From positions 1 through 46,020 of the forward strand of contig WQWL01000013.1 of assembly GCA_009785345.1 (NCBI GenBank): a stretch of 46,020 bases of DNA, written 5' to 3'. Every line of letters begins with the position of its first letter. Positions within the stretch are counted from its first letter, which is position 1. Position numbers and translations under genes: made by a program. The stretch comes from Oscillospiraceae bacterium. GTDB lineage: Bacteria > Bacillota > Clostridia > Oscillospirales > Oscillospiraceae. The notes under the pieces were generated by a model. The model made no database searches and was not told the DNA's origin. It worked only from the letters and a program-made list of their open reading frames with translations. Of the stretch, positions 32,114 through 42,700 are shown one piece after another.

Positions 32114-33355
32114 TTATTTTAGCAAGCGCCTAATCATGTCCAAAGCATTTAATGATGCACCTATACGAATACGCTCACGGTCATAGTACAGTTTAAGTTG
32201 ATTACAGATATCCGCTTCTCTTGTTGAAACTGCAATAAAAACTGTGCCGGGCTCCTGTCCTGATGAATCGCTGTCCGGTCCGGCTATTCCGGTAATTCCA
32301 ACACCAATATCTGCATCAAGCTTTGAGCGAACAGCAGTTGCCATTGCAAGTGCAACTTCACGGCTAACCGCTCCGTATTTATTTATCAACTTCTCGTCAA
32401 CACCTAAAAGTTCAACCTTCGACTTCTCATTATATGCAACTATGCCTCCAATGTAGACCTTTGAGGCTCCGGGGATATCGGTTAAACGTTTAGAAAGTAG
32501 TCCACCTGTACAAGATTCGGCAGTTGCAAGTGTCTGCTTTTTCTCCTTGAGTAATCCAATTACCGTATTTTCCAAACTATCTGTGTCAATTCCATATATA
32601 ATATCACCCAACATATTACATACTTGCTCTAAAATTGGTGACATCATCTCCTCAGCTTCGTGCTTTGACGCTGCTTTCGCTGTTAGTCGTAACATTACTT
32701 CCCCATCTTTCGCATATGGAGCAAGTGATGGATTTTTCATACATTCCATGATTGGACGTAGCTTTTCTTCAACAGCGCTTTCACCAAGTCCAAAAATATG
32801 TATATTATGTGAATGTATTTCTGCTTTTGACAATTTTTTAAGGTATGGTACAACACATGACTTTAGCATCGCCCGGCATTCTCTTGGCGGCCCCGGAAGC
32901 ATTATCACATGCTTTCCTTCTGCTTCAAACGCACATCCGGGTGCAGTTCCAACACCATTATCAAACACAATACAACCTTCGGGCAACTCAGCTTGCCTTA
33001 GATTATTTTCGGTCATTTTCATATGTGGGAGGCGTTTTTCAAAAAACGAACGAATTTTATCTGCTTCTGCTTCGTTGGTGATGAGTTTCTTTCCGAATGC
33101 TTCTGCAAGAGTTTCTTTTGTTACATCATCAAATGTCGGTCCAAGACCACCGGTTGTTATAATGATGTCTGCTCGACTCTTCGCAATTTTAACCGCTTGC
33201 TTCATACGTCTAGGGTTATCCCCTACTACCGTATGAAAGAATACGTTAATTCCAAGCTCAGACAGCGAGCGCGAAACATCCTGCGCATCCGTGTTTGCAA
33301 TACCTCCAAGCAAAAGCTCTGTACCAACAGCTATAATTTCTGCAGTATATGTCAT
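32114..33355 (-). CDS. cinA: CinA family protein (nicotinamide-nucleotide amidase, competence/damage-inducible)
   Basis: The 413-residue protein has the N-terminal molybdopterin-binding-like domain (AEIIAVGTELLLGGIANTDAQ, TTGGLGPTFDD, LPGPPRE) and the C-terminal CinA amidase domain (TLATAESCTGGLLSKRLTD, GIAGPDSDS). Members hydrolyse ADP-ribose and/or deamidate nicotinamide mononucleotide. Both domains are full length. It sits in a minus-strand run with thiI and yifB. Its stop codon is only a few bases from leader copy B, so read-through into the sortase gene is possible. Confidence 0.95.
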   Translation of the reverse strand: MTYTAEIIAVGTELLLGGIANTDAQDVSRSLSELGINVFFHTVVGDNPRRMKQAVKIAKSRADIIITTGGLGPTFDDVTKETLAEAFGKKLITNEAEADKIRSFFEKRLPHMKMTENNLRQAELPEGCIVFDNGVGTAPGCAFEAEGKHVIMLPGPPRECRAMLKSCVVPYLKKLSKAEIHSHNIHIFGLGESAVEEKLRPIMECMKNPSLAPYAKDGEVMLRLTAKAASKHEAEEMMSPILEQVCNMLGDIIYGIDTDSLENTVIGLLKEKKQTLATAESCTGGLLSKRLTDIPGASKVYIGGIVAYNEKSKVELLGVDEKLINKYGAVSREVALAMATAVRSKLDADIGVGITGIAGPDSDSSGQEPGTVFIAVSTREADICNQLKLYYDRERIRIGASLNALDMIRRLLK

Positions 33356-33431
33356 AAGCTCACATTTTCCCTATCTTACTTAATAATTATACTATAAACA
33401 TATAGCATAATTGTTGCGACATTGTAAATTT

Positions 33432-34598
33432 TTAGACTACTATTCTTTCTGTGCTCATTACGGCTTCTTCTACTAAAGCATCAATATCCAGCTTCGCTTC
33501 AGCTTCCAATATTTCCTCAAGTTTCGGTTTCGTCCTTGGACGGCGCGGTGTGAAAACAGTACAACAATCCTCATATGGAAGAATTGAAGTTTCATAAGTA
33601 TCAATCATACGCGCAATATCTATTATATCTCTTTTGTCTAAAGCAATCAATGGTCTAAATATAGGTATATTTACACATTCTTCTGTCACCGCAAGAGCCT
33701 GTGCTGTTTGACTTGCGACTTGACCTAGATTATCTCCGGTTACAAGAGCTGTACAGGCATTATCCACTGCAATACGTTCAGCAATGCGCATCATAAACCG
33801 GCGCATAAGAACCGTAATAAGACCCTCAGGACAATGCTCACGTATTTGCTCTTGTATCTTTGTAAAAGGCACAAGTTCGACTCTCAATCGACCGCAGTAT
33901 CTTGTGAGTATGCCAGCCAACTTAATCACCTTTTCTTTTGCCAAAACCGATGTATATGGGTGTGAGTAAAAATGCACAGGTATCAATTGCACTCCTCTTT
34001 TTGCAATCATATGTGATGCAACCGGACTGTCAATCCCACCTGAAAGTAGTGTCACCATACGCCCACCAACACCAATAGGTAAGCCACCCGCTCCACGAAT
34101 GGCCGGTCCGTGAACATAGGCAGCAAAATCTCGAATTTCAATATGGACTGTTAGTTCAGGATTGTGCATATCAGGTTTAAGATTTGGAAACCTATCATGG
34201 AGCTGACCACCGACATATTGTGATAATTCAATAGACCCCATTGGAAAACGCTTATCAGCACGCTTTGATTCTACTTTGAATGTGCTTACTGTTTTGAGTT
34301 GAGTTTCAAGATATGATACTGCTGTTTCAAGTATTGCATCCTTATCCTTTTCACATGCAGCCGCCCGTGTCACAGTAAACGCTCCAAAGATGCACTTTGC
34401 AGCTTCCAATGCACCTTCCATATCACTGTCACCTTTTGGTTCCACATAAACTGTAGACTGTAATGCGTATACATTAAATTTACCATACGGCTCCAAGCGT
34501 CGTCTGATATTATTAATAAGCTTTGCCTCAAACTCCCGACGATTTTGTCCCTTTAATACAATTTCGCCTTGTTTTAATAAAATAATGTCATCCTTCAA
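33432..34598 (-). CDS. thiI: tRNA 4-thiouridine synthase ThiI (no rhodanese domain)
   Basis: The 388-residue protein has the N-terminal ferredoxin-like/THUMP region (LKQGEIVLKGQNRREFE) and the adenylating PP-loop domain with LLSGGIDSPVA. It ends soon after DCCTVFTPRRPRTKP without a C-terminal rhodanese domain, as in Bacillus-type ThiI, so sulfur must come from a partner cysteine desulfurase. It adenylates U8 of tRNA for thiolation and may also serve thiazole synthesis. The start is a TTG at 34598 with GAAAGGA upstream; no ATG is in frame nearby. Confidence 0.95.
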   Translation of the reverse strand: MKDDIILLKQGEIVLKGQNRREFEAKLINNIRRRLEPYGKFNVYALQSTVYVEPKGDSDMEGALEAAKCIFGAFTVTRAAACEKDKDAILETAVSYLETQLKTVSTFKVESKRADKRFPMGSIELSQYVGGQLHDRFPNLKPDMHNPELTVHIEIRDFAAYVHGPAIRGAGGLPIGVGGRMVTLLSGGIDSPVASHMIAKRGVQLIPVHFYSHPYTSVLAKEKVIKLAGILTRYCGRLRVELVPFTKIQEQIREHCPEGLITVLMRRFMMRIAERIAVDNACTALVTGDNLGQVASQTAQALAVTEECVNIPIFRPLIALDKRDIIDIARMIDTYETSILPYEDCCTVFTPRRPRTKPKLEEILEAEAKLDIDALVEEAVMSTERIVV

Positions 34599-34661
34599 TT
34601 AATTTGGTTATTCCTTTCAATGATTTATACTGAACACTGATATTAGTGTTATATGTAAGTG

Positions 34662-36176
34662 CTAGTTTTTCGTTGCTATTTCCCTATATTGTATCGCTTC
34701 GGCAAGATGCAGCGGAGCAATATTTTTCGAATCATCTAAATCTGCAATTGTTCTTGCAACACGCAAGATGCGGTCATATGACCTTGCAGTCATCGAGAAT
34801 GTATTGAATGCGCTTTTCATAAGTTTTTCACACTCCCTTGATAGCATGCATACGCTTTCAAGTTGCTTCGAACCAATATGTGCATTGCAATGAGCCGGAC
34901 TACCTTCATAGCGCTTTAACTGAATTTCCCTTGCAGCATTTACACGGGCACGAATGGTCGCAGAACTCTCTGATTTCTGGCGTTCTCGCAGTTTATCGTA
35001 CTCTAATGAGCGTGCTTCAATATATATATCCACCCTATCTAATAGCGGACCGCTCAACTTCTCTTTGTATCTTATTATTGAATGATTTGAGCAAACACAT
35101 CGTCCTGATGGATGCCCATACCAGCCACACTTGCATGGATTCATCGCACATACCAGCATAAAGCGACAGGGATATGTTGCAGACGTCTGAGCTCTCGATA
35201 TCGTCACTTGACCGTCTTCGAGCGGTTGCCTTAGAGACTCTAGTACATCTCGACTGAATTCAGGCATTTCATCAAGGAATAGTACACCATTATGAGCTAG
35301 AGAGATTTCTCCGGGTTTTGGATTAGATGTACCGCCTGACATAGCCGCTGCTGTGACGGTATGATGCGGAGAGCGAAATGGTCTTGTAGATATTATTGGA
35401 TTATCTCGATCTGTCAATCCTGCAACAGAATGTATTTCTGTTGCTTCCAACATTTCACCGCGGCTCATGTCTGGAAGAATTGACGGTATTCGCTTTGCAA
35501 GCATACTCTTACCTGAACCCGGTGGACCTGTAAGTAGTACATTGTGTCCCCCTGCTGCTGCAACTTCTAGTGCTCGTTTAACATTTTCCTGACCTTTGAC
35601 TTCTTCAAAATCAAACAATACACTATGGCGTGGCGCAGGTTCACGTATTGAGATAGGATTTAGTCGCTTTATACCTTTTAAATGTTCAAGAAGCTCACTT
35701 ACATGTGTGACCGGGTAAACTATCACATCTGACGCATAGGCTGCTTCTGCTGCAATATCAGCCGGGACATATAGTTCTTTTACTCCAATACGACTTGCAG
35801 ACAACGCCATAGGCAAAGCACCATTTACAGGTCGTAATTCCCCTGTTAGTGATAATTCTCCGAAAAAAGCTACATCACTTGGGAGTGGTTTAATGGCATT
35901 AGATGCTGTAAGAATACCTAGCATTACAGGTAAATCATATACTGTGCCTGCCTTTCTTTTATCAGCAGGTGCAAGGTTGACAGTGATTCTACTGATCGGG
36001 AATGTCATACCGCATGTTTTTGTAGCTGCACGTACACGTTCTCTGGCTTCTTTAACTGCAGCGTCAGGCAATCCAACAATATCAAATGCAGGCAACCCCG
36101 AAGACAGATAACATTCAACAGAAACTTCATAACCTTTTATTCCACCAAGTCCCAAAGACCTGACCTTTGCAACCAT
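34662..36176 (-). CDS. YifB/ComM-family Mg-chelatase-like AAA+ ATPase
   Basis: The 504-residue protein has the N-terminal Lon-protease-like fold (GLPAFDIVGLPDAAVKEARER), an AAA+ module with Walker A LLTGPPGSGKSMLAKR and Walker B LFLDEMPEF, a zinc-like cysteine cluster (CAMNPCKCGWYGHPSGRCVC) and the C-terminal Mg-chelatase domain. Proteobacterial ComM members are helicases that aid branch migration in natural transformation. The ATG at 36176 is preferred over 36191 because GAGG lies 9 nt before it and the protein then begins MVAKV as relatives do. It is the first of the yifB-thiI-cinA run. Confidence 0.94.
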   Translation of the reverse strand: MVAKVRSLGLGGIKGYEVSVECYLSSGLPAFDIVGLPDAAVKEARERVRAATKTCGMTFPISRITVNLAPADKRKAGTVYDLPVMLGILTASNAIKPLPSDVAFFGELSLTGELRPVNGALPMALSASRIGVKELYVPADIAAEAAYASDVIVYPVTHVSELLEHLKGIKRLNPISIREPAPRHSVLFDFEEVKGQENVKRALEVAAAGGHNVLLTGPPGSGKSMLAKRIPSILPDMSRGEMLEATEIHSVAGLTDRDNPIISTRPFRSPHHTVTAAAMSGGTSNPKPGEISLAHNGVLFLDEMPEFSRDVLESLRQPLEDGQVTISRAQTSATYPCRFMLVCAMNPCKCGWYGHPSGRCVCSNHSIIRYKEKLSGPLLDRVDIYIEARSLEYDKLRERQKSESSATIRARVNAAREIQLKRYEGSPAHCNAHIGSKQLESVCMLSRECEKLMKSAFNTFSMTARSYDRILRVARTIADLDDSKNIAPLHLAEAIQYREIATKN

Positions 36177-36298
36177 TCTACTATACCTCATTTCTATAGC
36201 TTTTGTCCAACTTTTTCAATCAGACGATATCAAAATAATAATAAAAACTTATCACAAAAGCTTTCTACATATCAATACACATATAATGGTGAAAAGTG

Positions 36299-36334
36299 TG
36301 AAAAGAGACCCTTGTAAGACATACAAAGATCTCT
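36299..36334 (-). terminator. Weak terminator of the ROK/DUF4091 operon
   Basis: Read on the minus strand, AGAGATCTTTGTA pairs with TACAAGGGTCTCT around a short loop and is followed by TTTTC, about 30 nt after the DUF4091 stop. Confidence 0.55.
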
Positions 36335-36365
36335 AATTACTAATTTGTCACTGTCTGTATCTCCA

Positions 36366-38015
36366 TCAACGACTTGCTCCAATTCTCTTGTTCACATATC
36401 GTCTGAACTTAATAAGGTACTCATCATTTGTTGGAATATTCGAGAATCTTAACTCTTCCGTTAAGATTTCATCAATTAAGGTAAGTACCAATTCACGCCC
36501 TTCAAGTTTTTCTAAAAGCGTAAGAGCACAGTAATCATTAAATGCTTCTTGATTGACCATCAGTCTCAAAGATGCAAGAGGCTTGCCGTCTGAACCCGGA
36601 TACACTAAAAATGAATCACCAGATGGAAATGCACCATCTGCATCCGTCACATGAAACGGATTCACCGGGTAAATGGAATAGACTGAATTATAGAAATTAT
36701 ACCCCCAATGTAAAAATCCTTTTATATTAAACTTATACATCAATACCCCTAAAATGCGGTTTCGGTATGACGGGTGCATGAAGAAATGGTTTGGCACACC
36801 GGAACTTTGTGAGCAGCAAAAATAACACCATAGCTCGGGAACATTGGCTTCTATGAAGGGTTCAATGTCTGATACTGCAGGTATGGGTAGTGGCACTACA
36901 CCCTTTTCATAGAAAGCATAGTCACTTAGTGCATCTACAACTCTGAATCCGGACAAAATTTCCTCTACAATTTTTCTCGCCGCCATATAGTTTTCTAAAT
37001 TCTCAGAAGTCGGCTCATCCGAAATGTGAAATATGGTATTTTCACTAATGCCCCATTCATTAAGTTTGCCTATAAGTGCGGGCAACATTTGCTTTAAATA
37101 GTTAGAGTACTCCGGTCCTGTAGCATCTGTTTCCCAACCAAAAAACTGCATTTCTTTACTATCTTTTGTTCCCATAATTTTAGGAGCATGCTTCGCACCC
37201 CACTGGGTAAACAGATGAGCTATTTCAAAATATTTTACACCCACTCTTTTGCACATTTCTACCCAACGTTCCAGCTTTGTAAAGTCAAAATCATATTTAT
37301 ACCCTCTAATGCTCACGTCAATCAACTGCGTTGTCAGTCGCTCTCCACCAATCTCTGTATCTAAGGGCGGCGTGTGTATTGGTGTAAGTATGGTATTTAT
37401 TCCATGTTCAACTGCATAGGATACAAAGTTTTCTATAATTTCCCAATGCTTCTCTGAGAATACCTCTACTTCGTAGTAATTTGCGAGACAATCCACATGA
37501 AACCATTTAGTATGTGGAATTTCGAGTGAGGGCAGCTCGACAGGAATTACCTCAATTGTTGTCTCGACAGTGGCTAGTTCCACACCATCATCTGTTTCAA
37601 TTGAGATGACTATGGGGTGCAGTCCCGCTTTTGCATCTGACGTGACATGAAAATCTATCCACACACTTTGCCATATTCCATTAATAAGAGGCAAACGATT
37701 TGCATCAAACGGTTCTAAAAGATCCGGAAACACACCGTCCTCGCTACTTATATAATCACCATCTGTTTTAAAATTTCCGGGAATATAGCCGGGCATATAT
37801 CGCACCCGACGCATAACAACTTGTACACCATCCGGAGATTTAACAGTAATTTTCCCCCATGAGCGTACATCTCCTTCGTACAAATATGCTGCTTGCAATG
37901 AAACGCGCTCACCCATCAAAGCACTCAACCAATCACTATCCAATTTGGCAGAGGGTGCGTTTCGAGTGAAAACTTTCGCTAATGAGCTTAGAAGGCGTAA
38001 TTCCAGATTAGACAT
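36366..38015 (-). CDS. DUF4091 glycoside-hydrolase-like protein
   Basis: The 549-residue protein lacks a signal peptide. Its N-terminal third is a beta domain (to about 165). A TIM-barrel-like region follows with IFHISDEPTSEN (acidic pair on a strand end) and the family hallmark GFLHWGYNFYNSVYSIYPVNPF. DUF4091 proteins are predicted glycoside hydrolases with acidic residues in a barrel; the substrate is not known. The ATG at 38015 is favoured over 38066 because GAAAGGA lies 12 nt before it. It follows the ROK regulator by 77 nt and lies beside the secreted PL8 lyase, so it probably works on the intracellular products of that enzyme. Confidence 0.85.
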   Translation of the reverse strand: MSNLELRLLSSLAKVFTRNAPSAKLDSDWLSALMGERVSLQAAYLYEGDVRSWGKITVKSPDGVQVVMRRVRYMPGYIPGNFKTDGDYISSEDGVFPDLLEPFDANRLPLINGIWQSVWIDFHVTSDAKAGLHPIVISIETDDGVELATVETTIEVIPVELPSLEIPHTKWFHVDCLANYYEVEVFSEKHWEIIENFVSYAVEHGINTILTPIHTPPLDTEIGGERLTTQLIDVSIRGYKYDFDFTKLERWVEMCKRVGVKYFEIAHLFTQWGAKHAPKIMGTKDSKEMQFFGWETDATGPEYSNYLKQMLPALIGKLNEWGISENTIFHISDEPTSENLENYMAARKIVEEILSGFRVVDALSDYAFYEKGVVPLPIPAVSDIEPFIEANVPELWCYFCCSQSSGVPNHFFMHPSYRNRILGVLMYKFNIKGFLHWGYNFYNSVYSIYPVNPFHVTDADGAFPSGDSFLVYPGSDGKPLASLRLMVNQEAFNDYCALTLLEKLEGRELVLTLIDEILTEELRFSNIPTNDEYLIKFRRYVNKRIGASR

Positions 38016-38092
38016 TTTTGTGATTATTCCTTTCGATTTTATCAGTGTTCTATTAGAATAAGGCAATTCAATCGCTACTGTTCAGACCTGTT

Positions 38093-39250
38093 TTACACCG
38101 AATACTCGTTAACATGCTCAACTCCCCTCATAACGGCTCCGAGCATGGTTTCGGTGTGGTTTAGTTTAGAGATAACTAACTCAGGCGGGAAAGGAATGTG
38201 ATTTCCAACCCACTTTTCCCATTGTTCAAGGAATAATATACCCAGATTTTGCCCCAGTCCTCCTGAAATTATTATTATTTCAGGGTCTAGAACACATGAA
38301 ATATTTACCAACATTGTCGCAAAATTCATTGCAATCTCTTCAAACATAACTCTGGCATACATATCATCACCTGTCTTGTAATTGTTAACGAGCTTGATTA
38401 TTTCTTCATTGAAATTATTGTCATTTATGTAATGCTTTATTTTACTAATCGAAAGTAATTGCTCTAAACTCCCTGATTTGACATATTTGTTGCTTATATA
38501 TGCAGGGTCAGTAACCATAAAACCGATTTCACCCGCACTGCCTGTCGAACCTGTGAATAAATTGCCGTCAATTATGTGGGCAGAGCCGAGCCCGACACCA
38601 TATGCAATGTAGGTTATATTTTTGTAATTAATGCCTGCTCCTTTTCTCTGCTCTCCAACTGCACCAAGGTTGACACAATTTTCCAGAATTACGTCAGCTT
38701 CAAATGTGTCCTTCAGAATACTTACTAAATCTTGTGTAAATGATCCTTCAGAATATGGTCCGATAGAACTTATGCCATTCTTAACGATACCGGGCATACC
38801 AATTACTATGCACGAAATGTCGCTTATACTTTGACCTGATTTTTTTACTACATCTAAGACAAAATCTTTGAGAAAATCAATACCATTTTTGCTGTCAGAA
38901 GAATCGATAGTATTATTTGTTTCTGCACTTATAACTTCACTGCCGAGTAAATCAGCCAACATCATCCGTACACGAAAACGCCCTAAATCAACTCCGATAA
39001 TAAATTTACGTTTAGCATTAAACGATAAAAGGGTTGACTTTCTGCCCCGCGCATTATCACCGGCTCCAATCTCCACAATGTAGTTTTCATCCAGCAGAAG
39101 CTTTACGTTTGCAGAAACAGCAGGGAAACTAAGTTCAAGAAGCCTCGATAGATCGGCTCTCGACATATCTCCGCGGAGACGTAGTGTGTTTAGAACTAAT
39201 TTCTTATTATTTTCAGCGACAATGTCATTTAATTTAGCACCAAGGTTCAT
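38093..39250 (-). CDS. ROK-family transcriptional repressor (NagC/XylR type)
   Basis: The 385-residue protein has an N-terminal winged helix (KLVLNTLRLRGDMSRADLSRLLELSFPAVSANVKLLL) and a C-terminal ROK sugar-binding domain with VDLGRFRVR, GAGINYKNITYIAYG, TGSAGEIGFM and PEIIIISGGLG. The GEIGFM segment is present but the usual Cys zinc cluster after it is missing. ROK repressors release DNA on binding a sugar. The ATG at 39250 is favoured over 39286 since GGAG lies 10 nt upstream. It is divergent from the PL8 lyase gene and upstream of the DUF4091 gene, so it probably controls both in response to a breakdown product. Confidence 0.9.
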   Translation of the reverse strand: MNLGAKLNDIVAENNKKLVLNTLRLRGDMSRADLSRLLELSFPAVSANVKLLLDENYIVEIGAGDNARGRKSTLLSFNAKRKFIIGVDLGRFRVRMMLADLLGSEVISAETNNTIDSSDSKNGIDFLKDFVLDVVKKSGQSISDISCIVIGMPGIVKNGISSIGPYSEGSFTQDLVSILKDTFEADVILENCVNLGAVGEQRKGAGINYKNITYIAYGVGLGSAHIIDGNLFTGSTGSAGEIGFMVTDPAYISNKYVKSGSLEQLLSISKIKHYINDNNFNEEIIKLVNNYKTGDDMYARVMFEEIAMNFATMLVNISCVLDPEIIIISGGLGQNLGILFLEQWEKWVGNHIPFPPELVISKLNHTETMLGAVMRGVEHVNEYSV

Positions 39251-39530
39251 AATGATAGCACTCCAATTAATATTCATAATTTCCAAAACTCAATTGTGCA
39301 CTATTATCGCAGTTCTCGCATTTAATGCACCTATACTATGATAAGCTACAAATTCGTTATTGTCAAATTACTACCCAAAGATTACTAATTATTAAAATGT
39401 ATAAAAAATGTATTAATTTCAACAACACATTAGCACAAGCAGTTTGATTGTCTAATGTGCACAAAAATGTGGGTGCCGCACACTCGTATCATGTAAGCGA
39501 TGCGATTCAGCAATAAATTTGAATAATTTC

Positions 39531-39559
39531 TTGCATTTGATATTCTCAAATGTTATACT
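39531..39559 (+). promoter_or_regulatory. Promoter of the PL8 lyase gene
   Basis: TTGCAT at 39531-39536 and TATACT at 39554-39559 are 17 bp apart in the 500-bp divergent gap between the ROK repressor and lyase genes. The transcript would have a leader of about 200 nt. Apart from the hairpin at 39686-39725, nothing else is recognised in this gap. Confidence 0.6.
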
Positions 39560-39685
39560 TTTAGTAAGATTCGTTTAATAATTTGCATTTTTACACTTTT
39601 GCTCATCAGAAAACGTTCATTGTTTTGCTGGAATAAGGTCTATACCTCATTTAACGCAGTAAGTGCATTATTTTTCAAAAACATT

Positions 39686-39725
39686 GTAAAATCAACGAAA
39701 ACCAAGTGCTGTCCGTTGATTTTAC
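39686..39725 (+). promoter_or_regulatory. Hairpin in the PL8 lyase 5' leader (operator or attenuator)
   Basis: GTAAAATCAACG (39686-39697) and CGTTGATTTTAC (39714-39725) are perfectly complementary around a 16-nt spacer, 43 nt before the start codon. An AT-rich run follows. It may be an attenuator or RNA-stability hairpin, or the DNA site of the divergent ROK repressor. Confidence 0.5.
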
Positions 39726-39768
39726 TTAAAATTTTGACAGTACCTATATACTATTTTGGAGGATGGTT

Positions 39769-42700
39769 ATGAAAAATTCAACAGCGCGTACCAAATGGAA
39801 GTTTAAGGCAGTAATATGGCTAATGGTTCTCTCTATAATAGCCACCATTATCCCTGTCAGCTCTGTCGTGGCAGCATTGCCGCAACAGCAATCAAGCGGT
39901 GTTTTATCCGCACCACAAAATCTTGTCGTCACAGGCGCTTCTAGCAATACTGTGACTCTCGCTTGGGACGGTCCGGTGGAGAGATATGATGATGGTGTCG
40001 TCTCCTTTGACATCACTGTGGCGCCTGTCGACGGCGAGGTGGTAACACATAATAATGTTACCAGCCCATTTACAGTTCCCAATCTGATGTTCGATACACT
40101 GCACGACTTCAAAGTGTATGCTGTGCAAGATGGAACGAGAAGTGTCGCTGCTAGTACTAACGCATGGACACATATGCCACAAGCTGTATTTTCTCAAAAT
40201 TTCAATGATTTAGGCGACCCAAGTGCTTGGACCCTGTGGCATCCTATTGGTCAACCCATCCCAATACCGAACAATGCTGCTCGCATTTTAGCCGCACCAA
40301 TAACCGGAGTGCAGACTCCGGGAGCCGCACCGACAGGATTGAGCGCAGGATATATAACAGGATGGCGCGGAAATGCAGCCAATGCTGCTCAAATGCGTTT
40401 TATGACAGAAGATGACAATACCTTTTTGCGCTTTTATCAAGTTGGAGATATCAACTCTACGATGGGTGCTGACTTTGATATACGCCTACCAGAAGATATA
40501 AGATTGCAGCCGAACACCTCAGGTATTGTAAGTTTTCAGCTGCGCCTTGACGACAGCTCGAATAGGAGATTGTTTTTCGATGTAAGGGCGGTCAATCCAC
40601 AGGGAGCGCAGGCAACAAGTGCTCGTCTACGCTTCAATAACGACAACACTGTAGCTTTCTATACCAGTAACACCTTTGGCACTGCTCCGGGAACCAACAG
40701 GTCTACGAGAGTGCTGCCCGGAGACTTTGCAAATACTTGGATTACAGTTAACTATATATACGCCATGGAGGAAACAAGCGGTCGCATCCATGCTCAAATC
40801 ATAATGGAAGACGGTTATGTTGTAAGCTTCGGTGAGCATTTCGTGGCTATGAATCCCAACACAGGACCTTACCTGCGGGTAAATTTTGGTGAGCAGAATA
40901 TAGGTTTAGGAACACCCACTGTCAGAGGAAACAACGACCTCGATAATTTGAGAGTCTACGAATTTGTGCCCAACGATAAAACTGCTGTACCAGCCAACGA
41001 TGTGTCAGTAACTGCGGTAAACATTGCACCTCAAGCTGGACTTGCTATGAATCCGGGTCAGTGGGAACAACTGGCTGCATCTGTTACTCCGGCTAATGCT
41101 TGGCAGAGCAATGTCACATGGGAATCAGATACCCCTGCAGTAGCAACTGTTGACATAAATGGGCGTGTGACCGGTCATACAGAAGGCAATGCAACTATCA
41201 CAGCCAAATCTACACAAAATAATGATGTGCACGCCTCTGTAAATGTTAATGTTTTCGTACCAACCGGTCTGCCTGAAACTCCGGGCGTACTTTCTGTGCC
41301 CCGCAACTTGACAGTGACAGCTATTGACGGTTTCTCGGCAACACTTGAGTGGGATGAACCATTATATAGCTATGATAACGGCGGCCTCGTTACATATAAT
41401 ATATACTGGGCTGCTTCGGACGGTTTTGTAAATGCTATAACAGGTATCGAAGGCACAACAGTGACATTGCACAACCTCCTTGCACGTACCAATCATGACT
41501 TCTTTGTGCGGGCCGTACAGAGCGGCACAAGAAGCTTCCCCGCCAGAGTGTCCGCATGGACAGGTGTGGATGTGTGGGATTTGAGCACAGGATGGTACAG
41601 TCAGGCACCTGTGGGACAAAACTTCAACACTGCAACAGGTCAGCATCTGGTCGTAGCCAGACATCACGTAGGTGCACCATCAGTTGGTACATACGCACCG
41701 GGTAGCCTTAATGCGCCTAATACAATATTCAACTGGAGATCAGTTGTAGCCAGTCCTCACCTTAGACTCGAACAGGATGAAAGCGGCGTTTTCCTCCGTA
41801 TGATGGATGGAACAGGTGCCGCAGATGCTGCTCATAACTTCCATTCATTAAATGGTACAGGTACCATGTCTTTCGATTTGAGAACAATCGACAACGGAAC
41901 CAACAATGGTCTGTCTTTGCAGTTTCGTAACATCGCCAATCAGACTATAGCAGCTCTCAATTTCAATGCAGCAAATACAATAACATTAGCTGGTGGAGCA
42001 CAGGGTTCACTACAGGCAGGTGCGTCTGCGTTTAATAACTTCCCATGGGAAACCTGGACAGCGTTTTATATTGACTATGATATGACTGTATCACCATCCA
42101 GACTTACATTTAGGATAGGCAATCACACACTCGGAACAGTCACGACCAATACTGATGTAAGTCGCGTACTTCTGGCACGAAACGCTAATCCGCGAGGCTA
42201 CACTGATATGCGTAATTTCTCGACAGGCATAGAACCTGGTGCGAATACTCCCGGACCTGCGAATCCAGGCAGAATGACAAGTCTTGAAATAGTGCCACCA
42301 TTGGCAGGATTCTTTGTAGCCCTTAATAATCACATGACATTTTCTGCACAGATAAGTCCGCAGAACGCTTGGGACAGAGAAGTTCTTTGGGAAACAGCTA
42401 ATCCCGATATAGCCACTGTTGACCACAACGGGCGAGTCACAGGTGTGGCTCTCGGTACTACACAACTTACGGCAAGGTCTGCAGATAACCCGACAATATT
42501 CCACACTGTGGAACTCACGGTTTTGGACTTCGTACCTGTTCCTCTCAATCAAGGAAGCTTTGATGTATACGTGGACGAATTTCAGCGTGTCCACACCCTT
42601 GAGCTTCCGATGACATGGCCGGAACGCGAAACCTATGTGGGTACTGATTTCGTTATCGACAACCCCGATATAGCTCGCATAGTAAACAATGGATTCATTG

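Noticed and set aside
32547-33236. Long open frame opposite cinA (229 codons), and similar frames opposite other genes.
   Set aside because: They mirror well-conserved genes, lack ribosome sites and have low-complexity, Ser-rich composition typical of antisense frames.
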